NCBI GenBank assembly: GCA_963513935.1
Contig: OY740776.1
Span: forward strand, 7,284,724-7,348,723
Direction: 5' to 3'
DNA length: 64,000 bases
From: Aphrophora alni
Taxonomy: Eukaryota; Arthropoda; Insecta; Hemiptera; Aphrophoridae
Shown here: piece by piece, positions 1-12,500 of the stretch
Position numbering within the stretch: the first letter of the stretch is position 1
Layout of the letters: every line of letters starts with the position of its first letter
Program-made: the position numbers and the translations under genes
Notes under the pieces: model-generated
Databases searched by the model: none
Told to the model about the DNA's origin: nothing
The model's input: only the letters and a program-made list of their open reading frames with translations

Positions 1-417
1 AACTAATTCGTTTAGAGTGGGTCCTTAAAGGTCTACACTTGAGCAAAATTTAATCAAAATCGTTACAACCGGTTTTAAGAAAATCGTAATTTTTGGTGCT
101 TTTGTTATGACGCTACCTCAAAATTTTACGTAATAAAAACAATAAAAAGTACCGAAATGTGCCCACATACCAAATTTGATTAAAATCTGTTCACAGGTTT
201 AAGCTGTACAGTCGGACAGACAGGCGTATTTCAAAAGACTTTTAAAATCAGGTTGCCTCAAAACTGATTCTTCCTAAAAAAAAAAAAAAGAGACATCGAT
301 TTTTATACTCATCATATAACTTTAAACTACTTTCATTTGAGAAAGTAATAATGAAAATATGTCTGTTCCATACTACAAAGCGATCTGTTCTAAAATGCGT
401 TGACACGTGTGTTTTAG

Positions 418-529
418 GTTCCTGATAAAGAAGTTCCTGCGCAGAAATCGGGACTTGTACAACGGAGGCCTTCACAGAAACGAGGGTTCAGAACCCAACA
501 AAAGCAGTCATCTGTTGCTACCTGATGAG
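418..529 (+). CDS. Internal exon, juxtamembrane segment
   Basis: The acceptor is TTTTAG before 418 and the donor is GTAAGT from 530. The first base completes a codon begun in an unseen upstream exon; the next 37 codons are open. Translation starts FLIKKFLRRNRDLY and ends SSHLLLPDE, a basic-to-polar profile typical of the stretch after a membrane helix. The other frames have stops (for example TGA near the end in frame 0). Confidence 0.62.
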
Positions 530-3500
530 GTAAGTTGACATTTGTTTGTTTACGTTATGTCTGATAATTTAGAACTTTAGGTGAAAAACCTTTCGTTATC
601 TTCCACTTTAGAAAAAAAATAAGAAGAAAAACATTAGAGTACTCAAAACGCCGAACATTACAGTACTAATGGCCGAACTGACAAGGACGGATGGCGTTGG
701 ATAAAGTAAAGTACTCAAACAAAAAGAGTTTAATACAAAAGTTGTAGCTGACTAAATTTTCCATCAAAATAGTCCTTAGTAATGTTTTCGTCAGACGCAC
801 TAGGACAGAAATATGAGTGCTCGAAGTTGAAACCTTTTTTGCAATTGTTCGTTATAAGGTATTTTTACGAAAAACAAAATTTACATTTATTTTTTTTTTT
901 TAAGTTAAGGCAGATTTTGTGTGTACCCTAAATATGGGTATGCAAGTGTATGCATAAGATACACACCACAACTACAAAAACGTGCATTTTTGAACGTAAG
1001 CGTTTTTAGTTGTACTGTATACACGTATATACAGACACATATATGTGCAAACACGTGAAAAAATGCACATCTACACGTAAGGATTAGTCAGTATGCATGT
1101 AAATGTGCAAAATGTCTAAATGCACGTATTTGTAGTTGCAGTGTGTTTCAGTATGTGTGCACAAATATATACATACAAAAATTTAAATCCAAATACATAT
1201 ACAAAGACTTACATACTCAACTCCAAAATTTTAAAGAATGCAATTTTTTTTTGTAAAATGTTTTATACGAACAATTGCAAAAAAAGGCCTCAACTTTAAG
1301 CGCTCATATATCTCTGTTAAAGTGAGTTTGACGAAACAAATACGATTGGAAATTTAGTCAGCTACAACTGTTGTATTACACTTTTTTTTATAGCTTGCTT
1401 AGTTTTTGAGATATTTACAAAACACCGTTTTCCCCCAACTTTTAACCCCTCAAGGAGGCCCAGCGGTAAGCTGGAGTGTCCGATTTTTTTCCCAATTGAA
1501 GTAACCCCAAAACCTAACTTTCCACCAAATTTAGTGTTTGAGGATTTTTGTAAAGTAAATATTTTTATTCCTGGTCTAAATGGAAACTAAGATATGAAAA
1601 AAAAAAAAAAAAACCAATTGTTGTTTTTTTTCCATGATTAAACATTTCCATAAAAGTCCACTATTTTCATAACCAAACTGAATAAATATTTGGCACTATA
1701 CAGGGTGATTAACGAAGTTATCCCCACACTTATACAGCTCATTCTACTAGTAAAAATAATGAAAAAAGTTCATATAAACATATGTCCTTTCTCGTTTCGT
1801 TTAGCGTCTGTCTGTCTGTAGGCCCTATGTGTTTTTTAGAAAAAAATTTCTATTTTAAAAATGGTTTGAGATATCAAGTTGAAACTTTTTACATTTAATG
1901 ACCTTATTAGTGTGCATCTTAGATAAAAATTTCAAAATAACATCATTTACAAAAACAAAATGGCGGTCATTTAAAATGTTCAAATCCTAATAACTTTAAA
2001 AGGAGTGATGTTACAAAAAAAAAGGCAAGATACATAAAAAATAGCCCCTTTTAATACAAGCATTTTGGTACCTGGTTTATTGATCTAAGATAAGTAGTAA
2101 CAGAAATAAGTAAGATTTCCCAAGTAAAGGTTTGTGTTTTATTCATAATTGCAATGTATTTTCAAAATCAAATCACACACAACATTAAAACATCTTACTT
2201 ATTTCTGTTACTACTTATCTTAGATTAATAAACCAGGTACCAAAATGCTTGTATTAAAAGGGGCTATTTTTTATGTATCTTGCTTTTTTTTGTAACATCA
2301 CTCGTTTTAAAGTTATTAGGATTTGAACATTTTAAATGACCGCCATTTTGTTTCTGTAAATGATATTATTTTGAAACTTTTATCTAAGATGCACACTAAT
2401 AAGGTCATTAAATGTAAAAAGTTTCAATTTGATATCTCAAACCATTTTTAAGATAGAAATTTTTTCTAAAAAACACATACAGACAGACAGACGCTAAACG
2501 AAACGAGATAGGACATATGTTTATATGAATTTTTTCATTATTTTTACTAGTAGAATGAGCTGTATAAGTGTGGGGATAACTTCGTGAATCACCCTGTATA
2601 GGCCTAGTGATATATTACATTTTTTGAAAAATATAACGACAACAGTAATTCTTGAATTCTGTCTGATTATATCTAAACTGTAGTGGTTCCCTGGAAGTTT
2701 AATTCATTCAAGAAAACGTTCTTATAAACCCAATGTTACAATGTGACATTCATAAACAACTCATAGAAATAAATAACACTCATAGAAATAATAAAAGCTT
2801 TAAGCGCGTTTTGCTTCTATTACATTCCGAATTTGATTTGGCATTCATTTGGACCCATGGCAATACATATTATGCCATACCCATCGATGTATGTACCCCC
2901 TGGGAATCTAACTGCATTCACTGAGAAACAACCCTTTATCCCCATCATCCCTTTTCACGTTTGGAAATGTCATATTACAATTCAAACATAACTCTGGAAA
3001 TACCACAGTTGCTGTAACTATCCTTCAACTCCAGACTTGGGATGTTGGCCGTCAGTCAAATTGAAGACGTAATGGTTTAAGCAGTGATAATGAGATACCT
3101 AAAAACTGTTCCGACTTGAACGCCAGTTATTTAGTAGGACGGTATCAGTAGAGGTCAGAAAGAAAAGTTCAGAGTTCTAGTTTTGTGTCTGCTGTCCCTC
3201 TAACAAAGATTTTTTCGGTTTTTTTTTTGAAGAGGGAACCAATTTTATAGTTTATCGTACACGAGATTCAATACCAAGTCACTGTTCTATTTACTTAAAC
3301 AAACACCCCACTCCTCAGTTACAGAGATACAAACTAGAGACTTGATAAACTACATATTTCATTCCTATCGATGAAAATTGTGTTTTTTTGGTTACTTGTT
3401 ATGTTAGGATATTCTGTGTTTTATAGAATGTATGCTAATTTATGTTTTTATCTGAAGATATTTACCGTGTAAATTTTCGCGGTGGTCTACTGTTACCTGT

Positions 3501-6500
3501 AAATAGAGGTTTTCAGAGTAGAACAGGTTGTTTGTACTTTCCTACATATTCGGTACCAGCTACTCGAAAATAGGCTACCAAACATCTTACAACCGGCGAT
3601 TTACGCTATTGGCAGATGTTTGCAAAGGAACCTTACAAGAGGAAAACATCACAATTCTATCAGACAGCCAAGATGCCATCAAAGCGCTGAGCTCTAAAAA
3701 CAGCGATGGTTTGGGAATGCCTATAAAAACTTAATGAGCTAAGCAGGAGTAATAAAGTAGCTCTCCTCTGGGTACCAGGACACATGGGAATAGAGAAGAG
3801 TGAAGATCCAGATGATTTTGGGAAGAAGATTGGATCCAGCCTATCCGTAGGACGAGAACCGTTCTGTGGAGAAAACTACTTCAAGATGAGACTCGGAAGA
3901 GGTTAAGAAGCCAGTAGATCAAAAGTCCGGAGAGAAACAAAAGGATAAAGAAGCGAGCTAAGAAGATTCTCGCGAATTACGATCGTATGAGATCCAGATG
4001 TTAGATTAGTCTAACAGGCTTCCTTATTTGGCACGTCACGCTGAGAGAACCTTGGCCTAACGGATGACACGAACTGTAGGTACTGTATGGAGGGTGAAAC
4101 CTCTCATCGTCTACTAATAGACTGCGAGGCCGTGGCTATTAAAAAAAGCAAGAACCTTGGGAAAATATCAATTAGAAGTGGAAGATCTACCTTCTCTAAA
4201 TCTCCTTTAAATCGTGCAGTTTATGGTGGCTACAGGATTGGAAAGGACTATGTATATTAGAGGGCTTTATGTATATTAGTGTCTTTATTATATCTATGTC
4301 TCCCCTTTAAAAACCAACGAAAAATATACGAAAGGAAACCGCAAAACTTATACTTCCACAAAAATTTCGATATCGATTTTTTGTTGCTATTTTTTAACCA
4401 ATCACACAACTTTCTGCGCACCCTTTATATTGGAGAATAACGGATAAGTAATTAAAGACAAAGGTAAACAATCTACCTCAAACAATTAAAATCATCTGCT
4501 TGAAGTGATTTCAGTTTACTTGATAAATTACAACTTGAAACTCCTTACTTTAGTCAAAGTTTCAAGTGTGATGATTTCAGTTTAATATTAACTCCTTTAC
4601 TGTAAAGAACCTATAATTGTATCTCCTTAGGAAAAAATCGATTTAATTCTAATCGAATGATCTTAAAATCTATCGTTCAAAACTTTAATAATTGCGAATC
4701 TATTTTGGAATTTCGACCATAATTTTTTGAAATTGAATCCCTTTCATTTATCGTAATATGATGTTCTCAATTGGAAATTAGTAAGAGAAATGAGTTTTTA
4801 ACTAAAAATTAAAAAAAAAATTAATGTTAGTCTACTAACTTCCATGGTTTACGAGACATTTGTATTGGGTTTAATTTGACTTCTTATTGGCATTGGTAAG
4901 AAGTAACAAAGTACAAAGTACGTTATGGACGTTATTTGCATATTTACTTAACTTATCGCTTATCCGCGGATATGCATGGTTATATATAATCACCTAACCT
5001 AACCTAACCTAACCATCGCTTATCCGCGGATATGCATGGTTATATATAATCACCTAACCTAACCTAACCTAACCTAACCTAAAATATTTGTGATGATTCC
5101 TTATAAACCTAGTATTAAGAAAATAATTTTACGACAAATAAATGAAAGGGACTCAGGTCTGTTCAAGAAGAGGACCGTCACTGGTAAACAATTCAGACAG
5201 AACAGCTGTCCTGATAGAACAGCAGAAACGTTGTTGGCGTGTATTAAGGACAGTATTTTACCAGGAACAGAAAGAATGTGAAACCAGTAGAGATTTGTTA
5301 GAGTCCTACTTATGTGAATTCATGTGACGTCGTAGGAACAAGGATGAAGATCTGTTTGACACCATCTGGAAGGATATCAGTTTATATTGGTCTCCAGAAC
5401 AAAAAAGTGTGTTAGCATGAGTACATTGTTCCGCCTCAATATTACTCACAATATTGATTGTTTTTGAGAATGGAGTATATCCGAAACGCGTCAACAAACG
5501 TGAGATTAACGAAGCTGGGAAAGGCGGAACAATGTACTAATTTTATATATAACATTCCTACAGGAGTTAAAAATGATATTTTAATTAAGTGTGTATTCAT
5601 GTATAACGTATAAAGTTGGTTAGGTTAGGTTAGGAAACCTTCTGGGTGTCACTGTTTGAGTGGCGGTCTTCTTCTTGAACAGACCTAAGAAATCGTTTAA
5701 GAAAAGAAAAAAAATCGTGGGGTTAAAGTTCTGAAAAAAGTCCCAAATGGGGTGGAAAGCCTTGCTGAAAAATACCATTGATTTTTTTGCATTTGGTTTC
5801 TACTTGATTTCTGATCATATTTTCAAAACCTTGAGCCTTTTCAACCTGCAAGTAAATTCACAATCATTATGAAAGGTAAAGTTTCCAGTAATTGGTTAAT
5901 TTTATTTTGTCTACAACTGTTGACAAAGTGGCATTTTGTTCATTTAAATTAGTTTGCAAAACAGCTGATTTCTCAACAGTTTCACTTTGCCCACTACTTT
6001 GCTCACTCCGAATGGCAACCGATCAAAACGAAATTTAGGTTGTTTATTTGAATTGATTTATAATATACAGGAAATGTCCCGTATCTATGTTAGATTAATT
6101 CTTACATGTAAAATAACATAAATAAACAACAAAACAACGTTTTAAAGTTGTAAAAGGAAGTAATTATTCATAAAGATAATTGACAGTGTATGTACACGGA
6201 GAGTATTTTTCGTGCCGAGTTTTAAAGTTGGCAATCCCGTTTCCTCAACAATACACCTAAGTTATTTGTAATATTCATAAATAACCTCAGTTTTGACGTG
6301 AGGTTGAACACTATTGTATTAAATTGTGTTACTGCTGAAGTATGTTTTTTATTTATCACAAAATAACAACTGTAGACAAAGTATAATGTGCAATTCGTGA
6401 GCAAAATGTCTTTTTTAAGCTCCATAAAATTAACGCACTCGGCAAGCCTCGTGCGTCAACATTTTTCTCTCGTTTAAAAAAGTGCCACTTTGATCACTAG

Positions 6501-9500
6501 TTGCACAAATAGCTAATTTTTATCTTTTTTCACTCCTTCATTTTTTGAACCATCAATATTTGTAGCGAAATGTTAGATTTTTTTAAAAAAACACCATAAA
6601 AACACAAAATTACTGATGTTACTATTTTGGTCAAATAATTCTCAAATGTAGCTTCTAACCTAGCCATTTTTTTAAAAATTCATTATTCCCTAATAATTAT
6701 AGGTAGAAAACAAATAAATAAAGGCCTGTTACGTAATTTCTCAAATAGACTCAACCGATTGTATTCAAATCTTAATCAAATGTGAAGAATAATTCCCAAA
6801 TAATAAAAAACACTCTTTGTTAAGCTGCCTTGTAAATGCCGTTGCTGGCGAAACCATGGTCGGCAAGACTCAATAAAATTGTAGAATTTACTAAATATTG
6901 TGTTTGTTTTTTCATTAAAATAATTACCAGTAGGTAAAATGGCAAGTTAAACAATTTTACAGTTCAAGAACAATTTAAAAAGAAAACTATTACCACCAAA
7001 TCTCGATTGTAATCAAACACAGTTTACCAACATGTCTGTACAATGTTTAGGACCTATATAAGAAGTCCACGTTTCATTTTTACTTTTTAGTGACAACTAT
7101 CAAAGTGGCTTTTTCGTGAGAGAGAAAGTTTGTGCAATGTTTTTTAATAGTTAATTTAACTATTTTTCCTGTAAATCTATGTTTGTTAGAAGTTAAATAC
7201 GAATCGAAACACACCCTGTATATAAATCAAGATAACACAAGTCGTGTACAGAGGGTGTCATTTCCTTCCCCTTTTTATTTAATTAATTTCCCAACCCCAC
7301 CCTGAGATATAATCAACTTTCAAGGGTACAAGAAAACGAAATTATTTTATTTAAACTTTTTTAAACAAACTACTTCCACTGTTCTAATTAAAATTTTAAG
7401 TCGCCTTGCAAAAGGAAAAATTATAAATATTACTTCAATCGTCTTGTGACTTCTTGTCGTATCATTTAATGACGACGCGTTTCGGAGCCGTAATGCCATC
7501 ATCAGGTCTTATTCCCTCCTAAGAGATCGTTGTACATTAAAATAAATTACACATAAACACTGACACTAACACATGAAATTGATAATAAATGCGCATCTTA
7601 ACATGATCAGTAAAGTACTGACTCTATTATTCAAGGAGCCCTATTGATGGTGAGCCACTGAGAGTATCATAGCTTTAAGAAGGAAATAAGGAAAAACACC
7701 AAGATCTCGAATATTCTAATACAAGGATTTTCCAAATACAACAACTAGCGCCCTCCTAGAGCGCCAAAATTTGAGAAAAATTAAAAAACAGAAAATTTTA
7801 AAATACGACAGACCTTTTTCAACAGTCACGTGATTTTGTTTTTACTCGTTTCGGTGTATCTTCTCCATCTTCAGAAGCTTTAAAACGAAGTCACGTGACT
7901 GTTGAAAAAATAACTATATCGTTATTATATAATAGGATACTGTAAATGAAAAATTAATTTTAAAATATATATTTATCTAATTTTTATAATAAATATAAAA
8001 GGAAGTATATTTGGGTAAAGATCAAAGTATGAAGCCTTCAAAGTTTTGAAATTTAACTTTAATTTTATTCACTTTCAGGACTGGTGATTTCATTCTAATT
8101 TAAAAACTTTTGCTGTGAATACTCTAGTGAATGCCACTGAGGGTATCATAGCTTTAAATTACAAAAAAAAGAAAATAAGGAAAAACACCTAGATCTCGAA
8201 TATTCTAATACAAGGATTTTCCAAATACAACAACTAGCGCCCTCCTAGAGCGTCAAAATTTGAGAAAAATTAAAAAACAGAAAATTTTAAAATACGACAG
8301 ACCTTTTTCGACAGTCACGTGACTTTGTTTTTACTCGTTTCGGTGTATCTTCTCCATCTTCAGAAGCTTTAAAACGAAATCACGTGACTGTTGGAAAAAT
8401 AACTATATCGTTATTATATACTAGGATACTGTAAATGAAAAATTAATTTTAAAATATATATTTATCTAATTTTTATAATAAATATAAAAGGAAGTAATAT
8501 GAATGAAGCCTTCAAAGTTTTGAAATTTAACTTTAATTTTATTCACTTTCAGGACTGATGATTTCAGTCTAATTTAAAAACTTTTACTGTGAATACTGTA
8601 GTGAATGGCCCTTAATACGGTTTAGAGCCTTAATGAAATTTTAATGTCTGACAGCAATGATGCAACAGTGGGGAGAGATTGGTGGTAAAAAGCAGAGTCA
8701 ACAACTTCTAGATAAAACTAACCTTTAACTCGAGTAGTATTGGACAATATTAAAAACCCTTCTGTAATCGTAATACAGTGTATTTATACTCGGTTCAATA
8801 CAGGTAAAACTTTATTTGTTTAGTAACGGTACACATTGTTTTTGATGATAAACAAACCCAAACAGCGCATGAACTTCCTCATTCAACCATTCCATAAACC
8901 AAACTCTTTATCACAAAAATTTCAACAGGTGAATATGAACTATCAACCCCACCTTTGAAAATGTTGTACGGGGTGTTTAAAAAAAAACGTTTCAAACTTT
9001 GAAGAATTTATTCGTCATATCAACACCAATGGAAAACATTACATAAACATACTTTCTAAAATGTTAGTTTTCAAACTTGATATTTTATTTGGTTTAGATT
9101 TGTTTACTTATTAGTAAGGTAATATATTAAGTTATATATTGGTTACAATCTTGTTGAGCACTGTGGTGAAATTCACAATAATAATTCGAATTTACCCCTA
9201 ACCACAATCACTGGAAACTTTAAAATAAAACACAATTATCTGATTAATTGTTCTTTATTTATTTTTATCCACTAAATGCCCTATTAATTGTTCTTTATTT
9301 TCCCACTAAATGCCCTTAGTGGAAAAATAACTAAAGAACAATTAATCAAATAATTGTGTTTTATTTTAAAGTTTCCAGTGATTGTGGTTAGGGGTAAATT
9401 CGAATCATTATTAAGTTATATATTACTTAAATTCTATTTCACTTCTGTTTACATCTGATCTTTATTTAAATTGTGTTTAATTTATATTCAGGCTTAAGAT

Positions 9501-12500
9501 GTTTGTTTCATTTTGGTTAGTTTTTTATTTGTAGGTTTTAGGCTCGTTTTAAAACCAATTAATAATTACACTTATAAACAGTGGTATCATTTATAACCTT
9601 TCCCTTAGCTTTCTCTATACTTTAGGCTTAACCTAACCTAACCTTCCCCTTAGTTATTTCTTTAAAATTCCTATAGTTTTCCCCTAACCTAATTCAACTC
9701 CCTAAACTAAACTAACCTAACCTGCGTAACCTAACCTAAACTAACCTAACCTAACCTTCCCCTTAGTTATTTATTTAAAATTCTTATAATTTTCTCTTAA
9801 CCTAATGTAACTCCCTAAACTAAACTAACCTAACCTGCGTAACCTAACCTAACCTGCGTAACCTAACCTAAACTAACCTAACCTAACCTTCCCCTTAGTT
9901 ATTTATTTAAAATTCTTATAATTTTCTCTTAACCTAATGTAACTCCCTAAACTAACCTAACCTGACCTGTCTAACCTAACCTAACCTAACCTAATCCAAT
10001 ATTTACATTTGATTAGTGTGTATGGACGTACAGTTTGTGCATCCTTTATTCTACTACAGATTAGTTTATTGATTTTGTAAAACTTCTACGCCATTTCACT
10101 ATCGTAACCCTTTTCGTCTAAACGACGCCACAACTCTAGCGATACACTTAAGCCCAAGTTAAAATGATGTTTTCTCACCCTTATTTCAATATATTCTATC
10201 CAATCTAACTTCCCTCGTCCCCTTCTTCTATTATGCCTCAAACACTTTGGGATATTTACGTTTAGAAGTGTTATTTTTCTTTCTTAATAGAGGGGCGCAG
10301 TATGCAGTAAAAACACGTAAATTTATTCAAAGTATTTTGCTAAAACTGGAATAATATTCGCTTATTAATGCTATCGGATATTAATGAATTTATGAATCTG
10401 TTTTAACGTCAAATACGCTGCACAAACACATTTACAAAAACCAAAAACATCAATTTTAAAATTTTACCATGAAGTTATAATATATAATTTTAACGCTTAT
10501 GTTTTTATACCAGGTAGTACTACTAATTAAAAAAAATATTTCAAGTGAAAAATATACGACCTAGACATGGAATTGAACTCAGGACCTTTGGCTTTACGCG
10601 CAACGTCAAATGAGAAGTTCCAAGCTGGGGAGCGACTAAGAATAGCTCAGTTAGTAGAGCATTGACACGTGAAGCTAAGGTCCTGGGTTCAATTCCCAGT
10701 CTAGGTCGTATATTTTTCACTTGAAATATTTTTTAATTAGTAATACTAGCTGGTATAAAAACATAAGCGTTAAAATCAATGAATACATAAGTTTAGATCT
10801 CCAATTTGAGTAAATATTAATTTCAATGTCGTTTCTAACGAGGAAATTAATTTCATAACTCGAAAATTGCAGCAAAAAGCAAAGTCAAGTGAGAACTGTA
10901 CGCTGGAAAGCGAGGTTTATAAAGGTTGAGATAACTCAAGTTTAGTTAGTGTAACTCATGTATCACTGAGGATGGCGACTTTGTCGTTGAAACGCGTTTG
11001 ATTAATTAAACGTAATTTTTATGAGATCTTGTGTTCAAGTTTTATTCTAGCTCTAACTTTTTAACGTTGAATATCTCAAAAACCGTAAAGATTACGAACA
11101 ATTAACATGATGCAAAATAATTTCCATTTTTTAACGGTAAGGAAATATTTCATTACGTTATATTACTTTTTAACTGGATTTATTTATTCTTTCTGCAGCT
11201 TAAAGGATAATTGAGTTATCAAAAAAAATTTAAAAAGAAGAAACTCTTAATTCTTGACCTAGAATAAAATTAGAACAGAAAAACAAATGAGTTAGTTTGT
11301 TTACAATGGAATATTAAAAAAAAAAAAAAAAAAAGTAATGGAAAATAATAACTATATGAAAAACTAGTGGAACTCTTCAAAACGCCGGCCTTCATGCAAA
11401 ATACATGCATTAAGCATTACTACAAGACACAAACATTATATTAGTTATTACATATTATTATTTAGTGTTTCGATAACTCACTCAATTGTCCTTTAAGTTA
11501 CGGGAAAATTTACAGACTTCGAAAAATGTTGGTTTTAATCTTATTTGTTGTACTCAACCATTTTTTTCAGTTTTTTTGGCGATACCTCGATTATTCTTTA
11601 AGCTAGAGATAGAATAAAAAAACATTTTGTTTGTCAAAGGAAAATATTTTGTTAAATTATTGGACTTCGAGATTATTCGATGTTAAAAAGTTTAATTAGC
11701 CACCATTTTGAAATGATTAAAGGGGATTGGTTGGTTAATTTGCACTAGTTTTGTCACTCTAAATAGCATTCGAAATTTCAACTCATTTAAAACCATATTT
11801 TTTGTTGAGAACACAAAATGGCGACTAGAGAGAAAACAACATTTTAGGATGTTTTTCTATATAAATATCATCGTTTTTAATGTGAGTAATAGCCTCCTGA
11901 ATTCTTGATATTTTTAATCAACTTGTATTAAACTTGCAGAAGGACACTTCCAAAATAAACATTAAATGAATTATTTAAATTTTCCCATTGTTTCCCTATA
12001 GATTTATTTACTTATAATGTTTCCCACCCAGTACAAAAGTAAGTAAACAACACATATCACCATAGCAACCGAAACTAAATATCTATTAACAGTTGTTTTA
12101 ATCTTCCGGCGATTTTCTATAGATGCAGTGCGCTTTAATATAAAAGTGGCTCCCACTGTGCATTGGGAGACACATCCGTAACCAGGCGAGCGACATAATA
12201 ATGTGCAAAACCAAACTAACAAAAAAAACGCCTCTGTGTTACTAACTCTCTGTCAGTATAAATATCTGTCATTCTACAACAAAGCAACATAGCTCTCAAC
12301 AAAGTATTTAGTACTCTAAAAAGATAAATTCACAACCAAATGAAATTATGGGACGCTACTTTTGAAAATAACGCCCATTTTTTTAATGAGTTAAACAGGC
12401 GTTTTAACACCGTGAATACTTTCATCTTTCCTATCAGGTCTCTCTTGACCAAATCTTGTTCTTTCCAATCTTGACACTATTAGAGTATTCGAGGGCTAGG

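Larger units (their letters stand above)
7654..8607. repeat. Tandem dimer of a ~479-bp unit, each with a ribozyme-like core
   Basis: Unit 1 is 7654-8132 and unit 2 is 8133 to about 8607, head to tail and highly similar along the whole length. Both start GCCACTGAG.GTATCATAGCTTTAA. Each contains a 19-bp inverted repeat (centred on CAGTCACGTGA) whose loop carries the motif CTGAAGATGG..CCGAAACGAGT on the minus strand. No coding frame. Confidence 0.75.

Noticed and set aside
10634..10707. Functional tRNA gene
   Set aside because: The acceptor and anticodon stems are mismatched, U33 is missing and it is part of a repeat with other copies.
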